Origin: Bacteroides sp. GM023
GTDB taxonomy: Bacteria; Bacteroidota; Bacteroidia; Bacteroidales; Bacteroidaceae
Direction of reading: 5' to 3'
Assembly: GCF_014750685.1 (NCBI RefSeq)
Contig: NZ_JAAXGE010000016.1
Location: 62,001-126,000 of the forward strand
Length of the DNA stretch: 64,000 nucleotides
Shown: positions 17,382 through 25,358 of the stretch, one piece after another
How the letters are laid out: every line of letters starts with the position of its first letter
Numbering within the stretch: position 1 is the first letter of the stretch
The notes under the pieces: generated by a model
Seen by the model: the letters and a program-made list of their open reading frames with translations, nothing else
Database searches by the model: none
Told to the model about the DNA's origin: nothing
Program-made: the position numbers and the translations under genes

Positions 17382-18515
17382 GTGAAATCTCCTATTTTGA
17401 CTGTCGCGCTACTTAGCCTTCTCTTTTTGGCAAGCTGCATCACCCGTAATAAGACATCTATTGAAACATTCAATCAAGATGTATATAACCCTGAATATGC
17501 TTCGGGATTTAAGATTCTAGGTGCAGAAAATTCCGCCAGCACCCTTATACAAATAACGAATCCATGGCAAGGAGCGAAAGACGTCACAATGTCCTATTTC
17601 ATTTCACGCAACGGCGAACAGGCACCTGCCGGATTCAACGGTCCCGTCATTCCTGCCGGAGCGAAACAAATCGTATGCATGTCCTCTTCTTATATTGCCA
17701 TGCTCGATGAACTGGGAGAAATCAACAGGATTGTCGGAGTGTCAGGAATCGATTATATTGCAAATCCTTATATTCTCGCTCATAAAGATTCAATTAAAGA
17801 TATGGGGCCGGAAATGAACTACGAGTTGCTGATAGGGCTAAAGCCTGACGTAGTATTATTATATGGTATAGGTGATGCCCAAACCGCTGTAACGGATAAA
17901 CTAAAAGAACTCTCCATACCTTATTTATATATGGGAGAATATCTGGAAGAATCTCCACTCGGTAAAGCCGAATGGATGGTCGTTCTTTCGGAACTGACAG
18001 ATAATAGGGAGAAAGGAATAGAAATATTCCGGGAAATTCCTGAACGCTATTATGCACTAAAAGCGCTTACCGACTCTGTCAAACAACGCCCTACTGTCAT
18101 GTTCAATACTCCGTGGAACGACAGTTGGGTAATGCCTTCCACCCAAAGTTACATGGCACGGCTGATTGCCGACTCGGGAGCTGATTACATTTATAAAGAA
18201 AACAATTCAAACTGTTCCACTCCTATCGGACTGGAAACGGCTTATGGACTGATACAAAAAGCGGACTATTGGATTAATGTAGGTTCAGTGAACACATTGG
18301 ATGAGCTGAAAGCCGTCAATCCTAAATTCGCAGATGCAAAAGCAGTACATGAAAAGAGTGTCTATAATAACAACTTGCGGTCGACGCCCGCAGGTGGCAA
18401 TGATTACTGGGAATCGGCAGTAGTACGTCCTGACGTTGTACTGCGCGACCTGATTCATATCTTCCACCCGGAACTCGTATCCGATTCACTTTATTATTAC
18501 AGACACCTGGAATGA
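17382..18515 (+). CDS. btuF: Cobalamin ABC transporter substrate-binding lipoprotein
   Basis: The 377-residue periplasmic binding protein has a lipobox (LLFLASC) and a BtuF/FecB-type fold (peripla_BP_2). It includes IVCMSSSYIAMLDELG and MNYELLIGLKPDVVLLYG. It starts with GTG at 17382; no in-frame ATG before the signal peptide fits. It should bind B12 after BtuB import and pass it to BtuCD. The stop overlaps the btuC ATG by four bases (18512-18515). Iron-siderophore binding proteins share this fold, so the cobalamin role rests on the btuB context. Confidence 0.88.
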   Translation: MKSPILTVALLSLLFLASCITRNKTSIETFNQDVYNPEYASGFKILGAENSASTLIQITNPWQGAKDVTMSYFISRNGEQAPAGFNGPVIPAGAKQIVCMSSSYIAMLDELGEINRIVGVSGIDYIANPYILAHKDSIKDMGPEMNYELLIGLKPDVVLLYGIGDAQTAVTDKLKELSIPYLYMGEYLEESPLGKAEWMVVLSELTDNREKGIEIFREIPERYYALKALTDSVKQRPTVMFNTPWNDSWVMPSTQSYMARLIADSGADYIYKENNSNCSTPIGLETAYGLIQKADYWINVGSVNTLDELKAVNPKFADAKAVHEKSVYNNNLRSTPAGGNDYWESAVVRPDVVLRDLIHIFHPELVSDSLYYYRHLE

Positions 18516-19528
18516 AACAGCCCCGTAAACGTACCACCCTTTTATTTATTGCATTAGGCATTGTTGCCGTGCTATTATTACTGGTAGACATGGCAACAGG
18601 GGATACCTATATTCCTATTTCGAAGGTATGGGCTGTACTCACCGGCGGCGAATGTGACGAAATGACGCGCAATATTCTCCTGTCCATTCGGTTCATACGG
18701 GTAGTAGTAGCGGCATTAATAGGCGTGGCACTCTCCGTAAGCGGACTGCAAATGCAAACGGTTTTTCAGAATCCATTGGCAGACCCTTATCTACTGGGAG
18801 TCAGTTCCGGCGCAGGGTTGGGGGTAGCCCTGTTTATACTGGGGGCTCCGCTACTCGGATGGTCAGACTTTCCGCTGCTTCAATCATTGGGTATTGTCGG
18901 ATCGGGATGGATAGGAACGGCTGTCATTTTATTGGGGGTAGCCATCATCAGCCGGAAAGTGAAAAATATTCTCGGTGTACTGATTATGGGAGTTATGATA
19001 GGTTATGTGGCAGGTGCCATTATCCAAATCCTGCAATATCTAAGTTCTGCCGAACAACTGAAAATGTTCACACTTTGGTCGATGGGGTCACTCGGTCATA
19101 TCACAGCTACACAACTGGGGATTATGATTCCCATGCTATGTATAGGTCTGCTGATCTCCGTAGCCTGCATCAAGTCACTGAACCTGCTACTGCTCGGCGA
19201 GAACTACGCACGGACAATGGGAATGAACATCAAGCGTTCACGCACTTTTATCTTTATTTCTACCGCACTGTTGACAGGAACTGTTACTGCTTTCTGTGGT
19301 CCGGTAGGATTTATCGGTCTGGCAGTTCCGCACGTCACACGATTGCTGTTCAACAACGCCGATCACCGGATACTCGTACCCGGTACTATGTTGACGGGAC
19401 TTATCAGCATGCTTATCTGTGACATCATAGCCAAAAAGTTCCTGCTCCCGGTCAACTGTATCACCGCCTTATTGGGGGTTCCGGTTATTTTATGGGTAAT
19501 AGTTAAAAACTTGCGTATATTCAAATGA
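18512..19528 (+). CDS. btuC: Cobalamin ABC transporter permease
   Basis: The 338-residue FecCD-family permease has about ten membrane segments. The signature GLQMQTVFQNPLADPYLLG lies near residues 77-95, and GPVGFIGLAVPHVTRLL near 257-273, both typical of the family. It forms the inner-membrane channel for B12 with BtuD. It overlaps btuF upstream and btuD downstream by four bases each, indicating translational coupling across the operon. Confidence 0.92.
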   Translation: MKQPRKRTTLLFIALGIVAVLLLLVDMATGDTYIPISKVWAVLTGGECDEMTRNILLSIRFIRVVVAALIGVALSVSGLQMQTVFQNPLADPYLLGVSSGAGLGVALFILGAPLLGWSDFPLLQSLGIVGSGWIGTAVILLGVAIISRKVKNILGVLIMGVMIGYVAGAIIQILQYLSSAEQLKMFTLWSMGSLGHITATQLGIMIPMLCIGLLISVACIKSLNLLLLGENYARTMGMNIKRSRTFIFISTALLTGTVTAFCGPVGFIGLAVPHVTRLLFNNADHRILVPGTMLTGLISMLICDIIAKKFLLPVNCITALLGVPVILWVIVKNLRIFK

Positions 19529-20280
19529 TCGAGCTTAAAGAACTGACACTGGGATACGGACAGCGTACGCTGTTGAAAACGGTAAACGCCCGAATCGTAG
19601 GCGGGCAACTCGTAGCCTTGCTGGGACGTAACGGAACAGGAAAAAGTACCTTACTGCGTGCCATGATGGGACTGGAACATCCACAGTCGGGAGAAATCAT
19701 CCTGCAAGGTAAGAAGATAGCTTCGCTGAAACCGGAAAAGCTTGCCCGCAGCATCAGCTTTGTAACGACGGACAAAGTACGCATCGCCAATCTCCGTTGT
19801 AAGGATGTAGTGGCTATGGGACGTGCTCCTTATACGAACTGGATCGGTCAGCTACGACCGGAAGACGAGAAACGCGTAGATGATGCCATGCGGCTGGTTG
19901 GAATGTCCGGCTATGCGGAAAAAACAATGGATAAGATGTCCGATGGTGAATGTCAACGAATCATGATTGCCCGTGCCCTTGCACAAGACACGCCCGTCAT
20001 TCTGCTCGACGAACCGACTGCTTTTCTCGACCTCCCCAACCGTTACGAACTCTGCCTACTCTTGAAAAAACTGGCGCAGGAAGAAGGCAAATGTATCTTG
20101 TTCTCCACACACGACCTCGACATCGCCCTGTCACTCTGCAATTCCATCATGCTGATAGACAATCCGCATATGTACACCCTCCCCACCCCGGAAATGGTGA
20201 GCAGCGGACATATCGAAAGGTTGTTTCGGAATGAGTCAGTGACATTCGACGCGCAGGAGATGAGGGTGCGTATAAAATAA
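19525..20280 (+). CDS. btuD: Cobalamin ABC transporter ATPase
   Basis: The 251-residue ATPase has Walker A GRNGTGKST at residues 34-42, a signature MSDGE at 138-142 (a variant of LSGGQ), Walker B VILLDEP at 158-164 and a switch histidine at 196. It powers B12 import with BtuC and BtuF. It is the last gene of the coupled btuFCD operon; the next element is a second cobalamin riboswitch starting about 50 bases downstream. No clear terminator separates them. Confidence 0.92.
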   Translation: MIELKELTLGYGQRTLLKTVNARIVGGQLVALLGRNGTGKSTLLRAMMGLEHPQSGEIILQGKKIASLKPEKLARSISFVTTDKVRIANLRCKDVVAMGRAPYTNWIGQLRPEDEKRVDDAMRLVGMSGYAEKTMDKMSDGECQRIMIARALAQDTPVILLDEPTAFLDLPNRYELCLLLKKLAQEEGKCILFSTHDLDIALSLCNSIMLIDNPHMYTLPTPEMVSSGHIERLFRNESVTFDAQEMRVRIK

Positions 20281-20294
20281 ATACACTATGTTCA

Positions 20295-20324
20295 TTTGGT
20301 TTATTCATAAATTCACTATCTTTG
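20295..20324 (+). promoter_or_regulatory. Promoter for the second cobalamin riboswitch
   Basis: TTTG (20295-20298) is followed by an 18-base spacer and TATCTTTG (20317-20324), a full -33/-7 Bacteroides promoter. Transcription would begin just before the aptamer. Confidence 0.7.
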
Positions 20325-20328
20325 TCCA

Positions 20329-20509
20329 AGAATTGGTTTCAGATGGAAACATCAACTGTCTGAATTAAAAGGGAATCGGGTGTAAATCCCGGACAGTCCC
20401 GCTGCTGTGAAGCTCCATTCAACTTCTTGATAGTTACTATTGCCACTGGCCTTTTTTTTATAAAAAGGTTGGGAAGGCATCAAGGAGGGAGTCAGTCAGA
20501 AGACCTGCC
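20329..20509 (+). promoter_or_regulatory. Second cobalamin riboswitch
   Basis: The element has the B12-box core (CCCGCTGCTGTGAAGCTCC at 20398-20416) and the closing segment GTCAGTCAGAAGACCTGCC (20491-20509). The upstream P3/P4 part (GGGAATCGGGTGTAAATCCC) is clear. A long variable stem with a T-run and an A-run sits at about 20450-20467. It precedes a 46-codon ORF and then, past a hairpin, an AspT-like transporter gene. Confidence 0.92.
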
Positions 20510-20579
20510 ATTTTATTGTCTTAATAGCTGTTTTTACTCGTGGGATAGGAAAGCGGCAGACTAAAAAATAATTGCTAAT

Positions 20580-20720
20580 ATGGAAATGCAAATTGAAAAT
20601 CACATTGCTGATATTATTATAATCAGCAAGGATGGAAACTATGTATGGCTCAATACTGATGAACTGGCTTTTTCACGTGAATATCGTGAAAGTTACAACA
20701 GGAGACTAAATCCTCTCTAG
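20580..20720 (+). CDS. 46-residue ORF downstream of the cobalamin riboswitch
   Basis: The ORF begins ATG 20580 (MEMQIENHIADIIIISK...) and ends at TAG 20718-20720. It starts 70 bases after the aptamer, the expected place for the first controlled gene. The product is soluble-looking, with basic and aromatic residues near the C-terminus (EYRESYNRRLNPL). I do not recognise it. It could be a small B12-regulated protein, a remnant of a gene that was lost, or a leader peptide for the hairpin downstream. A clear ribosome-binding site is not visible. Confidence 0.5.
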   Translation: MEMQIENHIADIIIISKDGNYVWLNTDELAFSREYRESYNRRLNPL

Positions 20721-20734
20721 CTAAAATACCAAAG

Positions 20735-20751
20735 GACGGCATTACGCCGTC
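20735..20751 (+). terminator. Small GC-rich hairpin after the 46-residue ORF
   Basis: GACGGC pairs with GCCGTC around a 5-base loop. No T-run follows. It is the first of two consecutive hairpins between the small ORF and the transporter gene. Confidence 0.35.
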
Positions 20752-20767
20752 ATGCTCAATGTGTGCG

Positions 20768-20798
20768 TATCCCCGCAGAAGTGATTTCTCCGGGGATA
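20768..20798 (+). terminator. Hairpin terminator or attenuator before the second AspT-like gene
   Basis: TATCCCCG (20768-20775) pairs with CGGGGATA (20791-20798), with an inner AGAA/TTCT stem. CTTTT follows. It lies 40 bases before the transporter ATG, with no promoter visible between them, so it may attenuate read-through from the riboswitch transcript. Confidence 0.6.
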
Positions 20799-20837
20799 CT
20801 TTTAACTCTTCAAAATATCATAATATAATAATCAAAA

Positions 20838-22523
20838 ATGGAAGTTCTAAGAAATTTGTTCGAAGGATACCCCAATCTTTGGGGTGGCGGAGTAGCACAC
20901 TCCGTGCTGATTCTGTCGCTTACCATAGCATTCGGAATCATTCTGGCTAAAATCAAAGTGCGGGGAGTATCGTTGGGAGTCACCTGGATACTCTTTGTAG
21001 GAATCGTGTTCGGTCATTTCAACATGAATCTGGACGAACATCTGCTCCACTTTCTTAAAGAATTCGGATTGATTCTGTTTGTTTACTCAATCGGTCTGCA
21101 AGTAGGGCCGGGATTTTTCTCGGCATTCAAAAAAGGTGGTTTCACGCTGAATATGCTGGCGGTACTGGTGGTGGTACTGGGCGTAGGAATCACCATTATC
21201 CTGCATTATACCACCGGCACCCCGATTACCACGATGGTGGGTATCTTGTCGGGTGCTGTCACCAATACACCCGGACTGGGTGCCGCGCAACAGGCCAACA
21301 GCGACCTAAATGGTATAGATGCTCCCGAGATTGCTTTGGGATATGCGGTCAGCTATCCGCTGGGCGTGGTGGGTATCATTCTTTCATTGCTTGCCCTGAA
21401 GTATCTTCTGCGTATCAACACTGCGCAGGAAGAGAAAGAGGCGGAAATCGGACTGGGGCATTTGCAGGAACTAACCGTACGTCCTGTCTCTATCGAGGTG
21501 AGAAACGAATCGGTGGACGGTATCAAGATTAAGGATTTGGGGCCGTTACTGAACCGCAAGTTTGTAATCTCACGCATCAAGCACCGCGAAGGTGGCGAGA
21601 CTGAACTGGTAAACTCTGAAACAGTCATACATGTGGGAGATATTATATTGGTTATCTCCACACCGATTGATGTGGAAGCGATTACTGTCTTTTTCGGTAA
21701 GGAGACTCAGATGGAGTGGGATCAGTTGAACAAGCAGCTCATCTCACGCCGTATCCTGATTACGAAACCGGAACTGAACGGCAAGACGCTCCCCCAACTG
21801 AAAATACGAAATAACTTCGGCGCAAGCATTACCCGTGTCAACCGTTCGGGTGTGGACTTGGTAGCTACTCCGCAATTGCAGTTGCAAATGGGCGACCGTG
21901 TCACAATCGTCGGGACGGAGCTTGCCGTTGCGCATGCCGAGAAGGTGCTTGGCAACTCGATGAAGCGTCTGAATCATCCGAATCTGATTCCTATCTTTAT
22001 CGGTATCGCCCTGGGTTGTATCCTGGGTAGTATTCCTTTTGCATTCCCCGGAATACCGCAGCCGGTGAAGTTGGGACTGGCGGGCGGCCCGCTTATCGTC
22101 TCTATCCTTATCAGCCGCTTCGGTCCAAAATACAAGCTGATTACTTACACGACGATGAGTGCCAATCTGATGTTGCGCGAAATTGGTATTTCCATCTTCC
22201 TCGCCTGTGTAGGCTTAGGTGCGGGCGAAGGTTTCGTGGAGACGGTCATTCATGGTGGCGGATATATATGGGTAGGTTACGGAGTCATTATCACGGTTCT
22301 GCCTCTCCTGATCGTGGGATTGATAGGACGATACTATTGCAAGTTGAATTATTTCACACTAATCGGTGTTTTGGCAGGTTCTACTACCAACCCGCCGGCA
22401 CTGGCTTACTCAAATGACCTGACATCTTGCGACGCGCCGGCGGTGGGTTATGCCACGGTGTATCCGCTTACGATGTTTATGCGGGTGTTGACGGCACAGT
22501 TGTTGATTTTATCGCTGGGATAG
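20838..22523 (+). CDS. AspT/YidE-type transporter with two TrkA-C domains (paralogue 2)
   Basis: The 561-residue protein shares architecture and long runs of sequence with the product of 3302-4966: TNTPGLGAA in the first membrane block, two TrkA-C domains (about 205-380), and GSTTNPPALAYS in the second block. By eye the two are roughly 60 percent alike over their length. It lies on the riboswitch transcript behind a hairpin. If transcribed by read-through it would be B12-regulated, unlike paralogue 1. The substrate is unknown. Together the paralogues flank the B12 uptake island as direct copies. Confidence 0.85.
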   Translation: MEVLRNLFEGYPNLWGGGVAHSVLILSLTIAFGIILAKIKVRGVSLGVTWILFVGIVFGHFNMNLDEHLLHFLKEFGLILFVYSIGLQVGPGFFSAFKKGGFTLNMLAVLVVVLGVGITIILHYTTGTPITTMVGILSGAVTNTPGLGAAQQANSDLNGIDAPEIALGYAVSYPLGVVGIILSLLALKYLLRINTAQEEKEAEIGLGHLQELTVRPVSIEVRNESVDGIKIKDLGPLLNRKFVISRIKHREGGETELVNSETVIHVGDIILVISTPIDVEAITVFFGKETQMEWDQLNKQLISRRILITKPELNGKTLPQLKIRNNFGASITRVNRSGVDLVATPQLQLQMGDRVTIVGTELAVAHAEKVLGNSMKRLNHPNLIPIFIGIALGCILGSIPFAFPGIPQPVKLGLAGGPLIVSILISRFGPKYKLITYTTMSANLMLREIGISIFLACVGLGAGEGFVETVIHGGGYIWVGYGVIITVLPLLIVGLIGRYYCKLNYFTLIGVLAGSTTNPPALAYSNDLTSCDAPAVGYATVYPLTMFMRVLTAQLLILSLG

Positions 22524-22574
22524 AGAAATGTGGGATAGGAAAATACAGGTGATGGAATAATACTAAAGAATCTA

Positions 22575-22582
22575 TATCTTTG
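22575..22582 (+). promoter_or_regulatory. Promoter -7 element for the DUF2284 gene
   Basis: TATCTTTG ends four bases before the ATG at 22587. The transcript would then start at or next to the start codon (possible leaderless mRNA). No -33 TTTG is evident. Confidence 0.5.
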
Positions 22583-22586
22583 TGAT

Positions 22587-23159
22587 ATGAAAGCAGGAGA
22601 AGATTATATTGCCGAAGACTTTACGACTACCATCCCCGTTGCCGAATATATGGAGCATTACCGGGATGCGGAGAAGTTTATCGGTTTTTGCAAGCAATGT
22701 ACGCGGTATAGCACGTACTGGGCATGCCCGCCTTTTTCTTTCAATGTGGATGAGTATCTGTCGCAATATAGTACGGCTTTCCTCATCGGGACTAAGCTCA
22801 CACCTCTGCACCCCGAAAAGATTACGGATAATATTTCTTTCGGCAGGGAAATGATGGAAACGGAACGGATACGGACGGATGCATTATTATTGGATATGGA
22901 AAAGTCTCATAAGGGGCGTGCGTTCTTTCCCGGCTCTTGTCTGCTCTGTCCGTCGTGTACCCGCGCGGAAGGCAAGCCCTGCGTACATCTGGAAAGGATT
23001 CGTCCGTCACTGGAAGCCTGCGGGTTCGACATCGGAAAAACTGCTTCCGAATTATTACACATAGAACTTAAATGGGGAGAACACGGCAAAATGCCGGAAT
23101 ATCTGTTATTGGTGAGTGGCTTATTCTGTCATTCTTCTTTCAAATCGGCAAACCAGTAG
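22587..23159 (+). CDS. DUF2284 cysteine-rich, predicted metal-binding protein
   Basis: The 190-residue protein has the DUF2284 cysteine pattern: CKQC near residues 35-38, WACPPF near 47-52 and CLLCPSCTRAEGKPC near 118-132. The cysteines suggest an iron-sulfur cluster or zinc. The function of the family is not known. Its 3' end overlaps the convergent Dph6-like gene by 31 bases, with C-terminal residues (CHSSFKSANQ) lying in the overlap. It lies immediately after the B12-linked transporter, which may hint at a cobalamin or corrinoid link; that is inference. Confidence 0.8.
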   Translation: MKAGEDYIAEDFTTTIPVAEYMEHYRDAEKFIGFCKQCTRYSTYWACPPFSFNVDEYLSQYSTAFLIGTKLTPLHPEKITDNISFGREMMETERIRTDALLLDMEKSHKGRAFFPGSCLLCPSCTRAEGKPCVHLERIRPSLEACGFDIGKTASELLHIELKWGEHGKMPEYLLLVSGLFCHSSFKSANQ

Positions 23160-23836
23160 GTATAGGTTTTAGTCGTGCCATCATCGAGACGAATATCGTA
23201 GCTTTGTGAAAAAGGCTCTCCCAAACTATACGGAACAGGAGAATGGAAAATCGGTCCGTCATAACAAAGGGTATGATATTCACCGTTTTCTCCATTAGGG
23301 TCGGCTTCTGCGGGAAGTGATGCTACAAAATCACGGTCTATGAGTTTTCCGATAGCGGCAGCTCCCAGTCCATCGTCCATTGTAGTGACTACGATGGTTT
23401 CTAGTCCGGATGACAGAAAGTCTTCCATCACCTGCTCCGAAGTTTTTCCCCACAAGGGTTCTACTACTTCGATGCCATGAGGTGCAAGTTGTTGTTCACG
23501 ATATTGCCGTACGTCATGCAGGAATATATCTCCGAAGATGAAATGTGTTACTCCCAATGTCTTAAAATGCTGCACCGCCTGCAACATGGCTGACGAATAA
23601 TCTTCCATATTTCCTTTCGGGGTCAAGTCAACAATATAGAGAGGAAGACCGATACTTGCTGCCTGTGTTTCAAGCAAGGATAAAGGAATTCCGTGCATCG
23701 TCGAGCGGTGTGTATCACGATTGACGGTTGTCAGCAATGCGACTATTTCATAACATCCTGATTCCATAGCTCGCAGCAGGGCATGGGCGGAATCTTTACC
23801 ACCACTCCAATTGAAGACAGCTCTTATTTTATCCAT
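23129..23836 (-). CDS. Dph6-like (diphthine-ammonia ligase family) PP-loop ATPase
   Basis: The 235-residue protein has the PP-loop SGGKDSAHAL at residues 11-20 and the family segment FGDIFLHDVRQYRE near 100-113. The family is named for archaeal/eukaryotic diphthamide synthesis, but bacteria lack diphthamide, so the bacterial substrate is unknown; an amide ligation using ATP is plausible. It has its own promoter (TTG, 18 bases, TACTTTTG, minus strand, -7 at 23852-23859). It overlaps the convergent DUF2284 gene by 31 bases at the 3' end. Confidence 0.82.
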   Translation of the reverse strand: MDKIRAVFNWSGGKDSAHALLRAMESGCYEIVALLTTVNRDTHRSTMHGIPLSLLETQAASIGLPLYIVDLTPKGNMEDYSSAMLQAVQHFKTLGVTHFIFGDIFLHDVRQYREQQLAPHGIEVVEPLWGKTSEQVMEDFLSSGLETIVVTTMDDGLGAAAIGKLIDRDFVASLPAEADPNGENGEYHTLCYDGPIFHSPVPYSLGEPFSQSYDIRLDDGTTKTYTYWFADLKEE

Positions 23837-23851
23837 TATATTTTTTTGCTA

Positions 23852-23859
23852 CAAAAGTA
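23852..23859 (-). promoter_or_regulatory. Promoter -7 element for the Dph6-like gene
   Basis: The minus strand reads TACTTTTG, preceded by TTG at an 18-base spacing, 16 bases before the ATG at 23836. Confidence 0.6.
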
Positions 23860-23948
23860 TTACTTTTATCCATTCTTCAAGTAAGAACTAAAGTTAATAA
23901 CCATGATAGAAATTACCAAATGGTAATTTTTATCTCCTCTCATAGCTC

Positions 23949-23956
23949 TACCTTTG
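23949..23956 (+). promoter_or_regulatory. Promoter -7 element for the first MATE gene
   Basis: TACCTTTG matches TAnnTTTG. It excludes the in-frame TTG at 23954 as a start and supports ATG 23990. Confidence 0.55.
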
Positions 23957-23989
23957 CAGCCGTTTTCTAAGATTTTTAAAATTAAAGAT

Positions 23990-25345
23990 ATGAAAGATAG
24001 TATTGATTTCGGCAGTATGGAGATTTCCACATTGTTCCGTAAGTTATTAATTCCTACGGTGCTAGGAATGATTTTCTCGGCTATATTCGTTATTACGGAC
24101 GGCATATTTGTTGGAAAGGGGATTGGTAGTGATGCGCTGGCAGCCGTTAACATAACGGCTCCACTTTTTATGATTACCGCCGGCATCGGCCTGATGTTCG
24201 GAGTCGGAGCTTCGGTGGTCGCTTCTATTCATTTATCACAGGGAAAACGCAAAGTGGCAAGTATCAATGTTACTCAAGCACTCATGTTTTCCACTCTTCT
24301 TATACTTATTATGTCCGCTCTGTGTTTTTATTACATAGAGCCATTGGCTAAATTATTAGGAAGTTCGGACAGATTATTGCCGTTGGCGGTGGAGTATATG
24401 GCATGGTATCTCCCTTTTCTTGTATTCTATGAGATATTAAATATAGGTATGTTCTGTATTCGCCTGGATGGTTCGCCCACCTATGCGATGATGTGTAATG
24501 CCGTCGCGGCCATACTCAACATTATCTTAGACTATATATTCATTTTTGAATTTGGTTGGGGAATGATGGGAGCAGCGTTCGCTACCAGTTTGGGAACTGT
24601 CGTAGGCGGATTGATGACACTGGTTTATCTCCTCAAATTCTCCCGTTCCCTTCATCTGTGCCGGATTAAGTTAAGTATCAAAAGCATGATGCTGACTCTT
24701 CGTAATGTCGGTTATATGATAAAGCTGGGAAGTTCCGCCTTTATCAGCGAAGCATCCATCGCCTGTATGATGTTTTTAGGGAATTATGTTTTCATCCATT
24801 ATCTCGGTGAGGACGGGGTAGCCGCATTCAGTATCGCCTGTTACTTCTTCCCGATTATCTTCATGGTTTACAATGCCATTGCACAATCCGCGCAACCGAT
24901 TATCAGCTATAATTTCGGAGCCGGACAGCCCGACCGTGTCAGGAAAACTCTGCATCTCGCCATTCGGACGGCATTGATTTGTGGAATCAGCTTCTTCATT
25001 ATCACCGTCCTATGCCGGCAGAATATCGTTTCGCTGTTTATCGACCGGAGCTATGAGGCATTCGACATAGCCGTGAATGGTATCCCATATTTTGGTGTCG
25101 GATTTATATTCTTTGCTTTCAACATGGTAGGAATCGGTTATTATCAAAGCGTTGAACGGGGGCAGAGGGCTACGATTATCACTCTCCTTCGAGGGGTGGT
25201 ATTTATGCTGATTGGTTTTCTTGTGCTTCCTAAAATACTAGGCATACCGGGTATATGGTTAGCCGTACCGTTTGCGGAATTGTTAACAATGCTCTATATC
25301 ATCGGAATTTATTTCAAAGATCGCTTTGTCGTCCGCCGACGATGA
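23990..25345 (+). CDS. MATE family multidrug exporter
   Basis: The 451-residue protein has twelve predicted membrane segments in two halves, with MATE-like patterns such as GIFVGKGIGSDALAAVN near residues 37-53 and SAQPIISYNFGAG near 302-314. It should exchange cations for drugs or metabolites; the substrate is unknown. ATG 23990 is chosen because the open frame upstream contains only a TTG that sits inside the -7 promoter element. A Crp-like regulator gene follows after 13 bases, with its own promoter overlapping the end of this gene. Confidence 0.88.
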   Translation: MKDSIDFGSMEISTLFRKLLIPTVLGMIFSAIFVITDGIFVGKGIGSDALAAVNITAPLFMITAGIGLMFGVGASVVASIHLSQGKRKVASINVTQALMFSTLLILIMSALCFYYIEPLAKLLGSSDRLLPLAVEYMAWYLPFLVFYEILNIGMFCIRLDGSPTYAMMCNAVAAILNIILDYIFIFEFGWGMMGAAFATSLGTVVGGLMTLVYLLKFSRSLHLCRIKLSIKSMMLTLRNVGYMIKLGSSAFISEASIACMMFLGNYVFIHYLGEDGVAAFSIACYFFPIIFMVYNAIAQSAQPIISYNFGAGQPDRVRKTLHLAIRTALICGISFFIITVLCRQNIVSLFIDRSYEAFDIAVNGIPYFGVGFIFFAFNMVGIGYYQSVERGQRATIITLLRGVVFMLIGFLVLPKILGIPGIWLAVPFAELLTMLYIIGIYFKDRFVVRRR

Positions 25346-25354
25346 GTATCTTTG
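25325..25354 (+). promoter_or_regulatory. Promoter inside the end of the MATE gene, for the Crp-like regulator
   Basis: TTTG (25325-25328), an 18-base spacer and TATCTTTG (25347-25354) form a complete promoter. Only four bases separate it from the ATG at 25359, so the mRNA may be leaderless. Confidence 0.6.
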
Positions 25355-25358
25355 CAAC

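Noticed and set aside
20735..20751. Strong terminator directly after the 46-residue ORF
   Set aside because: The hairpin is short and lacks a T-run; it is listed only as a weak element. The hairpin at 20768-20798 is the better candidate.
23954..23989. N-terminal extension of the first MATE gene from a TTG start
   Set aside because: The TTG is part of the -7 promoter element TACCTTTG, so transcription begins after it.
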